Shown here piece by piece: positions 17,161-28,700 of a stretch of 64,000 bases of DNA (the stretch's first letter is position 1; each line of letters starts with the position of its first letter). The notes under the pieces are model-generated. The model made no database searches and was not told the DNA's origin. It saw only the letters and a program-made list of their open reading frames with translations. The position numbers and the translations under genes are program-made. Origin of the DNA: Microscilla marina ATCC 23134 (GTDB lineage Bacteria; Bacteroidota; Bacteroidia; Cytophagales; Microscillaceae); NCBI RefSeq assembly GCF_000169175.1, contig NZ_AAWS01000047.1, positions 1 to 64,000 on the forward strand, in the 5' to 3' direction.

Positions 17161-18567
17161 TTATGACAGGGTAGAAGGACAAACATATTCAGTTTTGGCA
17201 ATGTCTGTTTTGGCAATTTCTCTAAATCCACCTTTTACTTCTATTACATTGGGGTAACCATGCTTCTTTAAAATAGATGAAGTAATCATAGAGCGGTACC
17301 CCCCGGCACAATGTATATAATAGGTAGCTTCTTTGTCAAGATCGTTTAAGTGCCCATTGATAAAGTCTAAAGGAAAGTTTTGTGCATCTACAATACGTTC
17401 CGATTGGTACTCAGTAGGTTTGCGTACATCCAAAATATTGATATTCCCACTTTTATTCAATGTGGCCAGTTCTGTTGCTTCAATAGATTTGATCTGGTCT
17501 ACTGGCTTATTGGCAGTCTGCCAGGCGTCAAACCCTCCTTTAAGGTAGCCAATGGCGTTGTCATACCCCACCCTTGCCAGGCGTAATACGGTTTCTTTCT
17601 CTTTACCTTTGGGTGCCACCAGCATGATGGGTTCATTGAGGTTTTTGATGAGTGTACCCACCCATACCGCAAAAGTACCTTCCAGTCCTATGTTGATGGC
17701 ACCTGGTACAAAACCTTTGTTAAATATTTGCTCGTGGCGTGTATCCAAAATCACCACTCCTTCACTTTTTTTGGTTTCAAACTCTTCAATACTCAATGCT
17801 TTCATACCTCGTCCGAGCACCTCGTCTACCTCTTCATACCCTTGTTTGTTCAACATTACATTTTTGGCAAAGTATTGAGGAGGAGGCAATATACCATCGG
17901 TTACCTCTTTCACAAACTCCTCCTTGGTCATATCAGCGCGTAAGGCGTAGTTGGTCTTCTTTTGATTGCCCAGAGAGTCAAAAGTTTCATCGCTCATGTT
18001 TTTGCCACAGGCCGAACCTGCCCCGTGTCCAGGGTAAACAATTACATCATCTGCCAAAGGCATAATCTTGTGGCGTAGTGAATTAAACAGCATGCCCGCC
18101 AAATCTTCTTTGGTCAAATCAGACTTTACGGCAAGATCGGGGCGTCCTACGTCGCCAATAAACAAGGTGTCGCCCGAAAAAATAGCGTGGTGCTTGCCTT
18201 CCTCATCAATGAGCAAATAAGTAGTAGACTCCAGCGTATGGCCAGGGGTATGTAAAGCCTTTATTTTTACTTTACCTATTTCAAACACATCTCCGTCCTG
18301 AGCAGAGTATATGTCATAGCTTGTTTTTGCTTCTGGTCCAAACACAATCGTAGCCCCTGTTTTTTTGGCAAGATCTACATGCCCCGACACAAAATCGGCG
18401 TGAAAGTGGGTTTCAAAAATATATTTAAGAGTAGCACCATGTTGAGCCACTTTGCGGGTATAAGGTTCAGTTTCGCGCAAGGGGTCAATAATAGCTGCTT
18501 CTCCGTTAGACTCAATGTAGTAGGCAGCTTCTGCCAAACAACCTGTATATATTTGTTCTACCTTCAT
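17161..18567 (-). CDS. CstB-like persulfide dioxygenase-rhodanese fusion
   Basis: A 468-residue three-part enzyme. Residues 1-250 are a metallo-beta-lactamase-fold (ETHE1/Blh-type) persulfide dioxygenase with HFHADFVSGH (H54, H56, D58, H63), LHTPGHT and FSGDTLFIGDVGRPDL. Residues about 260-355 are a rhodanese-like domain (VVILDTRHEQIFNKG) whose active-site loop reads VAPKGKEKE with no cysteine, so it is a pseudo-rhodanese. Residues about 365-455 are an active rhodanese with C420 in CAGGYRS. This order (dioxygenase, dead rhodanese, live rhodanese) is that of staphylococcal CstB, which makes thiosulfate from low-molecular-weight persulfides and sulfite. It would act in the cytosol, with the YeeE proteins moving the product. 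The ArsR gene lies upstream on the same strand. Confidence 0.9.
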   Translation of the reverse strand: MKVEQIYTGCLAEAAYYIESNGEAAIIDPLRETEPYTRKVAQHGATLKYIFETHFHADFVSGHVDLAKKTGATIVFGPEAKTSYDIYSAQDGDVFEIGKVKIKALHTPGHTLESTTYLLIDEEGKHHAIFSGDTLFIGDVGRPDLAVKSDLTKEDLAGMLFNSLRHKIMPLADDVIVYPGHGAGSACGKNMSDETFDSLGNQKKTNYALRADMTKEEFVKEVTDGILPPPQYFAKNVMLNKQGYEEVDEVLGRGMKALSIEEFETKKSEGVVILDTRHEQIFNKGFVPGAINIGLEGTFAVWVGTLIKNLNEPIMLVAPKGKEKETVLRLARVGYDNAIGYLKGGFDAWQTANKPVDQIKSIEATELATLNKSGNINILDVRKPTEYQSERIVDAQNFPLDFINGHLNDLDKEATYYIHCAGGYRSMITSSILKKHGYPNVIEVKGGFREIAKTDIAKTEYVCPSTLS

Positions 18568-18885
18568 GTTGTTACTTTTTTAATAATGTTAGTTAAAATA
18601 CTTTTAAATTATAGGCTGGGTAACAAGCGCTTAAAAAACGTGACTGATAACTAATTGATTGATGTAGGACAAGGATTTACTAGCCATTGTCTAAAAATAT
18701 CATCGTTACAAAAATACGGTGTAATTCAGTGTTACTTCAAAAAAACAATGATAAATCTAATTTTGCCTCATCAAATGAATATATGTTAATTTATTGTTTT
18801 GTTTTTCTAAAAAAAACTCGGATATAGGGTGAGCAAAAGCTTGCAACGCTTTATCCGAAAGTTTTTGCAAAAAGTAGGGGAGCTT
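18568..18885. other. Intergenic region between arsR and the dioxygenase fusion
   Basis: 318 bp, AT-rich. A partial match to the arsR operator half-site (tgaatatatgtt, about 18776-18787) is present, but no full palindrome or -33/-7 pair was found. Confidence 0.4.
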
Positions 18886-19191
18886 TTATATAAAACTACA
18901 CTTCTCCATACAATCAAAAATATTGGTAATGTGATCATCAACCAGTGCATAGTAAATATTTTTACCTTCCCGATTGGCTCTCAGCACTCCTTTATCCTTC
19001 ATTTTAATCAAATGATGTGACAGTAACGATTGTTCAGTTTGGGTTTTTTCCTTTAAGTCTGAAACTGTTAACCTGCCGTGGTTTTGTAATACTTCCAAAA
19101 TGCTTAACCTTACCGGGTGGGCAATTGTTTTGAGCACTTCGGCTACTCGTTCCAGTTTTTCTGCGCTGATGTTACGTTTAGTTGTTGTCAT
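18886..19191 (-). CDS. ArsR-family transcriptional repressor
   Basis: A 101-residue winged-helix regulator. AEVLKTIAHPVRLSILEVL and the recognition helix TEQSLLSHHLIKMKDKGVL, then the wing REGKNIYYALVDDHI, are diagnostic. It has only two cysteines, C94 and C98, in the C-terminal helix (DCMEKC). The sulfide sensors BigR and SqrR use one Cys in an early helix and one at the end, so this protein lacks the classical pair; a C-x3-C pair could sense persulfide by a local disulfide/polysulfide or bind metal. Its own promoter contains a perfect palindrome (19247-19266), so autoregulation is likely. Position points to control of the sulfur island. Confidence 0.88.
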   Translation of the reverse strand: MTTTKRNISAEKLERVAEVLKTIAHPVRLSILEVLQNHGRLTVSDLKEKTQTEQSLLSHHLIKMKDKGVLRANREGKNIYYALVDDHITNIFDCMEKCSFI

Positions 19192-19241
19192 ACTTTTTCT
19201 AAATTTAATTACCTTACTATAGATGCCTTGATATTGTAACG

Positions 19242-19272
19242 CAAATATATGAACATATTTTCATATAATCAA
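19242..19272 (-). promoter_or_regulatory. arsR promoter with embedded operator
   Basis: On the minus strand TTG (19272-19270), a 20-bp spacer and TATATTTG (19249-19242) match the Bacteroidota -33/-7 promoter. The spacer holds the perfect inverted repeat ATATGAA-N6-TTCATAT (19247-19266), very like SmtB/ArsR-family operators. A repressor bound there would block the promoter directly. Confidence 0.75.
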
Positions 19273-19771
19273 ATCCTAACCTTTAACTTTTGGCAAGCTA
19301 TGAAAAATCAATGAATTTGATGCCTTACAAGCGAGTATATCCTTATAATATTTACATTTCAGCATTTTTTTGTTACAAAAACTTACATCAAAATCAGTAG
19401 TTAAATATTTTGACTATTTATGTTTAATTGGGGTAAAATGGCGTGATAATAACTTAAAAGCCAATTTTGAACTGTTTTGGCACGAAAAAATATGTTTTTC
19501 CCTGTTAAAACACAGCTTCGGTTTTGAAAATAGGCTTAAACCTTTCACGTGTGATATTACCATTTTGAATACATTTTGGCTGAAAACCGTATACAGTAAC
19601 AAACACTACCCTACCTACAACTTATTAATCACGCATTTATAAATAATTATATAAACACTGGATGTTTATATAATACCATATAAAATACTAACCACGCCTG
19701 TACAAATTAACATACTACTACTACATTTTACATAAGTTTAAATATAGGATACTTTAACTATTATTAATTTC
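19273..19771. other. Intergenic region between arsR and the giant surface gene
   Basis: About 500 bp, strongly AT-rich, no credible gene. It must carry the promoter of the giant gene; the nearest candidate, TAAGTTTA at 19733-19740, is one base off the -7 consensus and has no good -33. Confidence 0.4.
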
Positions 19772-22700
19772 ATGTCAAAAATTACGAACGTACTTCTTGT
19801 AAGCTGGGTGTTTGTACTGGCTTGTGCATTGACTACCCAAGCACAAACTGTTGCTACCTGGAACCCACCCTCTGCTGGGTCAACATCAGGAGGTTTTTAT
19901 TCTGACCTCAAAGAGTTTAATTGGCTTGATCCTGCTAACTGGTCTTGGACTGTGGGTGGAGCAGGAGCCGACCCTACAAATCCTGCGGTACCTGATAATG
20001 GGATACCAGACGAAAACACCGAGGTGATAATTCCGGCTGGAACACCTGTGTGTTGGATTCCGGAAGACTACACCAATTATTGTATCGACAAAACTACTAC
20101 CCCGGCAAGCCCTACCGTGGGCAATGCCCCATGCGCAGGCAACTTTGAAGCTGTTACCCGCCCTACTTGTAAAAAAATCACTTTGAACGGTGGATTATAC
20201 AATCAAGCTAGTTTGAACAACAACAACGATACTAAATCGCTGTATGTAAAAGACGTAAATGGTACTTCCGACGGAGACTTTATTATTGCTAGTGGAGGGG
20301 TTTACCTTTCCGAAGCTTTTGTTACTCAAGTAGAAGGCAACTTTGACCTTCAGGCAGGGGGGCATTTGGTAGTGTATAACAGTGACAACAGCATTCAGGT
20401 AAGTCGGGACCTCACCATCAATGGTAACATTACCAAGCAAGCCCTAATCACTGGGCGAACCCTTACTTTTGACTTCAGAGGTAAAGAAAGTTCCATCATT
20501 AATGGAAACCACCTCACCAACCGCATATCTACTGCTCAGGCGAATGTAGCACCTTACATGAACTTTACTCATTATTATACTTATGGAGCTATAGACAACC
20601 TCATCATTAGCAAAATAAAAAATGACCCTTTGAATACGGCTGCGGCTGATCCTACGGTGAGTAACCACGCCAGCTTTCCTATTTTGGTAGGAGTAATGGA
20701 CAACGCGGGTACTGGGTTAACAATTGGTGGTTCGGGAAATGTAACCATTAATGGAGGTGCCTTGATAGTAAAAAACGTGACCGCCGGAGGGTTCAATCTG
20801 GGGGCAAGCACCTTTAACGGAGTAGATAACTGGAATTGGGATATTCCGGCTTCAGACATTAACGTAAGAGGTAAAATATTTATTGCCAATGCCAATGTAG
20901 GTACAGGTACTTATACGGGGTCTAGCCTTGACCTGACTGGAGGTTCGAGCGACCCCCGGTCTATTTGTATGCATTTGGGGGGCAACTTTGAGGACTTAAA
21001 CATTGTAGAGCCATCGGGTAGCAATGGGGTTCGCAATGGTTTTTATATCAATGGATCGAGAGTGAGCTCTCGTCAAGACAGAAGACCTACTGTAGTGTTT
21101 AATGGGGTAGGAGATCAAGACATTCGTGGAATCAACGGAGTAGGGACTACTTTCTGGCTTCGTGACTATAACGACAACCCTACCGAGGGCATAGGCATTG
21201 CTTTTCCAGAAGTAATTATTAATAAAGCTGCTGATAAAAAAGTATCCATCAACGCCAGTTCTAACTTGCGTATTTTTGGCGATTTACGTTTGTTGTCAGG
21301 TATTTTTGATGTCAATGGGCGTACCTTTCTTTTTGGCGACCGTTCGGAAGCTAACCAATATCATGGGCAAACCAATGCCAATGGTGACGAAATTAATATT
21401 TATGGAACATTGAATGCGCCTGCCGGATCGGTGATAAAAATGAACACAGGTAAGCAACACCGAGGTACTATTATGCGGGTGCGTGAAGGTGGTTTACTCA
21501 AAATCATGGGTACTGCCAATAATACCAATATCTTAATTCGTGATGGTAGGGTAGGTACCTATTACAGAGTAGGTGTATATGGAGGAGGCAAGGCGGCAGT
21601 AGTCAATACATTTATTCAACAGCAAGCTGGGCGTTCCAACGACTTTGGGTTAAGTGGCACCAACTATGCCACAGATGCCAGCGGCAGTGCGGGAGGTAAT
21701 AATAGTGTAGGGGGATTTAAAACTTACTTTAACGCGTCATTGCTTCATTTCAAAGAAAACGTACTTACAGGAGAACTTGAGTTGGTAGACATGAACAACC
21801 CTACCTTCTCTAACGAAAACCCTACTACTTACGATGCTGACTATAGTAGCTTTAGCTATTGTGGCTTTGCCGGAATGGGGGGAAGTGGCGCCCACCTGAC
21901 CATTAATACCGGGCAGAAAATGAGGATTTTAAACACAGGTTTTGGAGGTAATGGAGGGAATACTGCCAGAAATATTGTCAACAACAATACCAGTGGATTG
22001 GTTATCACAGTACAAAACTCTTCGGGACAAGCCGGAGGAGTAAATGGAGAAAGCAAAGATGGTGGATCGGCTGATGATAAGGTAGTATGGGTAAGCCCTA
22101 CGCCTGTGTATTGGTGGGGACCACCTGTAGCCAGAGGTTATGACCAACAATGGGATACTGGCTCTAAAGGAAAATCGGGTAGTTATGGTGCATCGGGAGC
22201 AGGTAGTGCCACTTATATTAGTAATGACCCTTATGACAGTTATTATGGAAGCAACCCTACTTTGCCCAATGGCTCAAACACTTATCTATACCACGCGGCA
22301 CTTTGGTCGTCTGCTGATGCCTTAGGTGTATCCAATGTGTGGTCGCTCAACGACCTTGTATGGGAACCTTTACCTACTGGGGTAGTGCCCGGAACCGCCG
22401 GAAACGAAGATTATACTGCTTATATTTTGGCAAGAGCTACCCGAAGTTGTTATGTAGATGGAGACTATACTTTGGATGGAAGTATTTATGTACATCATAA
22501 TGGAGCCAACAATGGGGTGACCCGCCAAAGTAGAAGGGTATTATACTTTGACAATACCACCCCCCACACAATGATAGTAAAAGGAGAAATTCAAAACTCT
22601 TCTTATAGTCGCGATGGACGCATTTATGGAGGACAAGCAACTGTACAAGTGGGTAGAGACCTTTTTACTCAGTTTGCTTATTTTTACCCACAAACTTCGC

Positions 22701-25700
22701 ATTTTATTTTCAATGGAACTTCATCGCAGGAAATACGCATAGGAACCAACTCTTTTTATAACCTGACCATCAATAAAGCCTCTGGTAGTGCCCGTATACA
22801 GGGAATTGGAGGGATAAGTGGTGCCAACAAAAACACCTTGGTAGTACGCAAAGATTTTGTGTTACAATCGGGTGAAGTAGCCTTGGTATCGTCTACACCT
22901 ATGTTGGTGATGGGTGATTTTATTCAAACGAGTGGGCATTTCAAGTTTATCAAGTCTCCGGTAAACATTCAGGGAAACCTGAACATATCTGGTGGAACCA
23001 ACGACGATGGTGGTACAAGTACAGCAGCATTGATTTTTACGCCCAGCGATAATACTACCCGTACGATCAAAACCAGTGGGTTGAAGTTTAGCAACATCTA
23101 CTTTAACAAGAAAATTTACAAAAGTGGTAAAGTGGGACATGGCAGTGATACCAACCCCTTTGGAACCACCTCAAACAAAGATATCAAAGGCGAAAAAGCC
23201 AAAAACGAACCCAGTGATGTGGTATACCAGGTCACAGATGACCTGGAGTCACTCAACGGCATAGAAATAGATGAAAACCGTATTTTAGAGGTTGTAGGAG
23301 GTAAAAAAATCATCAGTGCCGATATGATCATCCGCAACAAAGGGCAGTTGATTACAGGAACCGCCACTCAGATTCAGGTAAAATCAGGCGGAAAGTTGCA
23401 CATACAAGACGGAGGTTTTATGCAATTGATGGGGTCTTTCTCAGAGTATACCAAGCTTACTCATGACCCTTCTAGTTCTGGTACTTATAAGTTTGATGTA
23501 GATGGTACCCTCAAAGCCCGTTACTTTTTGCTGGAGTACATGGACAAAGACGGGGTAAACATAGATGCCAACGCCAAAATATTGAGCCCTGGTACTATAG
23601 TACAAGGTGGAGGAGGAGAAAACTACTCTAATTCGCCAGATGTAACTATAGCTGGAGGTGGTGGTTTGGGGGCTACCGCCAGTGCCACAGTAGCCACTAG
23701 TATTACTAAAATAGACTTGGCCGATGGTGGATTGGGCTACTTGACCAACCCCACGGTAACCATTACTGGAGCAGCTACTACCCCGGCTACTGCTACAGCA
23801 AGCATTGCAGGTGGTGTAACAGGCATATATATTACCAACCCTGGCGGTGGTTATAGCGAAATGCCCACCGTGGCTTTTACAAATGGTGCAGGCGTAAGTG
23901 CAGTAGGCAAAGTGACCGGAAGTTTGGATGTGCTAAATATTACCAATGCGGGTAGTGGATATACTACTGCACCTGAAGTATCTTTGGTAGATGTTTCGGG
24001 GGCTACCTTGGTAGCAGGTACTGCTACAGCCACCATTACCGGGTCGGTCACGGCAATAAGCATAGACAATGCAGGAGCAGGTTATGCCACTTTTCCTACG
24101 GCTACTATAGACAATACCGCCACCAATGGCACCGGATTGGCAGTAACTCTGAAAGGAAGTGTTACTGGTATTACAAACCTGGTAGGAGGGTCGGGTTATT
24201 CTTCGGCCACGGCTACTATCAGTGCCCCAGGCGGAGGAGGAACTACTGCTACTGCCACTGTAAATATATCGGCAGGCTCGCTTACCGAAATGACAGTAAC
24301 CGCAGGAGGAACCAGTTATCTGTCAAGCGGCAATGGTACCTTTGAGGTATTGATTAGCGGAGGATCAGGTACAGGTGCTACTGCCACTGCCAGTGTATTG
24401 AATGGAGAAATTTATGAAATAGAAATTACCAATGAAGGAACAGGGTATGCCAGTGCCGATGTATTAACCCTTGATTTTGCTACCAATGGAGGGGGAGGGT
24501 CAGGTGCCACTGCTACCTATACTATAATAAGTGCCGGAAGCATTACCGGGCTTACGTTTACCAATAGTGGTTCAGGTTATACCTCTATACCCACGATTAC
24601 CCTTTCGGGTGATGGCAGCGGTGCCAGTGCAGACGCTACATTGAGCATAACCGAGGTAGACATTACCAGCGGAGGGTCAGGGTATAACAGCACGCCTACC
24701 ATTGCTCTTGATGATCCTACTACTATAGAAGGGGTAACTACTGAGCTGACCCCCGTAATCTCAGGAACAGTTACTGCCCTTACTATAGGTTCTGAGGGGT
24801 CGGGTTACGAAAAAGCTCCTTTGGTATACATTGCTTCTCCTGCTGCCAACGCTGACGCAACAGTGGCGGGGGGTACTATTACCGGGGTGACCATTACTTC
24901 GGGTGGCTCAGGTTATACTTCGGCTCCTTCGGTTACTTTTGTAGACCCTAATGGTACCGGAACTGGCGCTACCGGAACCGCCACTATAGTCAATGGAGTG
25001 GTGACTGCAATTAACATTACCAGTACTGGTAACAATACTTACTCTGACTTGACCAGGGTAATCATAGGCACCCCGGCTGGTCTGACCAACGCCATTGGCG
25101 AAGCCAAACTAAAGGTGACTCGTGGAATAATGTCGAACCCTGGTACTAACTACACGGGTGGTTTTGACTTGATTTTTACAGGGGGAACCCCTACCGTAGC
25201 TGCTACGGCAAAAGCTACGCTAAGTGTAACTTCTATTAGCTTGACCAATCCTGGTGATGGTTACACTGCTGCACCTACAATTACACTGGGTGCACCCGAT
25301 GCGCCAGTAAGCTTTCCAGGAGGAGTGGGCGATGCAGTTACAGCTACTGCAAGCGCAGCTACCATTGGTAGTATCAGTAGTTTTACTGTAACTAACAATG
25401 GCACTGGATATACAAATACCCCTTTTGTGATTATAAAAGATGCTACTGGACGTGGTGCCGAAGGGCAAGCAATACTTGGAGCTACTACCATTGATAGGGT
25501 GCTGGTATTGGATGGGGGTAAAAACTATACAGCAACCCCCACAGTAACCATTACTGGTGGAGGCGGTACCGGAGCCACGGCTACGGCTGCTATTTCAAGT
25601 GGTGAAGTAACCAATGTGGTCATTAACAATGGAGGCTCGGGTTATGGAGCTCCGCCTACTATTACCTTTACAGGAGGAGGCGGTACTGGTGCTACTGCCG

Positions 25701-28700
25701 AGGCAGTAGTAATTGGAGGCAAAGTAGTAAGTATAGGAATGGTAAACTATGGGTCGGGTTATACCTCAGCCCCTACCATTACCATCTCTGGTGGAGGTGG
25801 TACCGGAGCCACGGCTACTGCCGAAATAGGCGGAAGGGTGATCAGTGTGACACTAACGAATCCTGGATCAGGCTATACCGGAACTCCTGCTGTGGAGTTT
25901 AGTGGGGGAGGAGCTACCGCTATCAGTGCCATAGCCGCTGCTTATCTTACGCCTACCACATTGGTTGATATAGTACCTACTACTTCTAAGGTGTACCCAG
26001 TAGCAACTTTTAGTGACGCAATTTTTACCAATGCTACCGAAGATGGTAGTACGTTTATTACTTTTCCGCAAGAGTACAGTGTATACCGCAATGGGTCAAA
26101 TGACTATAGTACCACAGATGCCTTACCCGCCAATGTGACCCATGACTATAGTACTTCACCAGCAGTAGATACGATTTATAATGCGGTGTTCCCAAGTAAT
26201 CCTGACCCTATTCTGACTTTTACCAACGCACCAAGTAATGTAAAGCGGACTGGAACCTCTAATGACCCCCGAAACCGAGTGGTATTTAAAGACGCCATTG
26301 GTACTTTTTCAGGGGAGGATTTTGACAGTGAAAACACCATTGCTGATAACAATGACAATAGTTTAGGTATCAATCCTTTTGGGATAAAAACTGACAGTAT
26401 GATATTGTGGAGAGAGCCTAATGTAGTGCGTTGGGATGGAGGATTGACTGGCGCCGGAACGGCCTGGAATGACCCGACCAACTGGCGCCCTGACCGGGTA
26501 CCCGGACCAGGTGACTTTGTGATTATCGACCACCGATTGTTGTTCTTGCAGTGGAACTTGCTCAAAGGACCACCCGATGTGATTTCGCCTTCAAACTTTG
26601 TGGTAGATATGAACCTAAGCTCTAATACCAACCCTATTACCTGTAGAAGTTTGACGATAGAGACCTTGTTGCCCGAACCCAATGATGGCTCACAACGCAA
26701 CCCGATTACTATTGAGGTAAATCAACCGCTGACGGTGTTGGAAAACCTGACCATTTCGAAAGATGCCACGGTAAAAGTAATGAACAATACCGCTACCATC
26801 AGCGTAGGAGGAAGCTGGAGTAATGAGGGGACTTTTGAACATGGCAATGGTACAGTAAAGTTTAATCAACCTTTTACAAGGGTAATCAAGGCAATTACCT
26901 CGTCGGTAAGTTTTGACCCTAACACTCAGATAGGGATACCAGCTGCCAACCTGAATGCTTTTTATAACTTAGAGATTGAGGACGGTACCACTGACTTGAA
27001 CTCTTATATAAGGGTAGAAAACGACTTGACAATTAAGAATACCAATACCAAGTTGAGGTCGTCAAACAACCCGATTGAGCTATGGGGTAACTGGCAAAAC
27101 GAAGGAACGTTTTCGCCTGACAATGGTACCGTGTACTTTGGGTCTAACCTTACTCAAACTATAGGCACAGGGTACCGTACGGAGGCCACCGCTACCGCAG
27201 CGCTCACTGGCGATGCGGTAAGTAGTACATTTACCATTACCAACCCTGGCGATAAATATGCCCAGACTCCTATAGTAATGATAGAAGGAGGGGGAGGCAC
27301 CGGAGCCACTGCTACAGCTACTATTAATGGCGATGGGCAACTCACTGGCATTACTTTAGACACGCCAGGCTCAGGGTATACCTCAGCACCTACGGTAAGG
27401 CTGGTAGCTCCCGAAACTGAGAAGTTTTTTAATATGACGGTGAGTAAGATTGTTAACAATGTGGTGACCAAAAACCGGATTGAAATTCAAGATGCAGGAG
27501 CACTGTCTTTGAGGGAGCAAAAAGTGATTTCGAGCGAAAATGCCGAAGTAATACTGGGGCTAAATGCTACCTGGACCAGAGTAAATGGCTATGTAGACGG
27601 ACCAGTAGGGAGTGTATACAACTCCGCCTCTTCTTTGACGTCTAAGTCATATCCAGTAGGCAAGGGTGATGTATACCCTGGTGATAATAACGGGGTAAGG
27701 CTTGATATTCAATTGACGGCTACCCCAGATGCGCCTACTTCATCGGTGATGTACATAGTAGAGCAGTTTGAGAGCGCGGCAGTAGATGGACGAACGTTTC
27801 CGCCTGATCCGAGCGATAATATAAACTACTTGTCACGCAGTAGACATTGGAAAGTCCGTCAGGCACGTTACCCAAATATCAACTCGGCTTTCCCTACCGT
27901 TTTAGGAGCAGAAGTAAACTTTAGCAAGGCTGTCATTGGTTTGCCCTTTAGTGGCGCCAACGAACGGGCTGACGATCAAATAGCAGCTTTGTTGGCGGCG
28001 AACCCTGGTTTGCCATTGGGTACCATGGTCAATGACTTGTTATTGTCGCAGCTAGATGAACTCAGGATATTGAAAGATCCTGGTTTGACTGGACCAGCCA
28101 ATGCTACTAACAATGCGAAGGGTTTGTTGGCCGAAACCCCTACTTTGGACACTAACGGAGAGCGCTGGAGCAATATAGGTGGTGGAGTAAACGACATTAC
28201 CAATTTTAGTATAGGAGCTGCTACCCTGGTGTCTAATGAGTTTACCAGCTTGGGTACCGGAACTTTTACCCTTGGTTGGAACTATACCGCATTGCCCATT
28301 AACTTGTTGTCGTTTGAGGCCAAATTGATCAAAAACAATCAAGTAAAACTTGATTGGGTGGCTCAAAATGAAGAAGAAGTCAAGCAATACAATGTAGAGC
28401 GAAGTACAGATGGGGTAAATTTTAAAACCATAGGTACAATCAAAGCAAGCGAGAGTGAGCAAAGTACCCAGAAGTACGAAATGATAGACCCATCGCCCGA
28501 AATAGGGCTTAACTATTATCGCATTCGTCAGGTGCAAGCGCACGAGTCTTCGCGTCGTTCGCGGATGGTAGAGGTAAAAGTAGCCGTGGCACGCAAGATG
28601 GAGGTATACCCCAACCCTGCCACCAAAACTGAAGATCTACAGGTGTTGGTGCCTGCCGATGCTGGCGACAAGGTAGCGGTGAGTATACTGGATATTCAAG

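Noticed and set aside
25220-25491. Minus-strand frames within the giant gene repeats
   Set aside because: These are shadows caused by Gly/Thr-rich codons on the plus strand.
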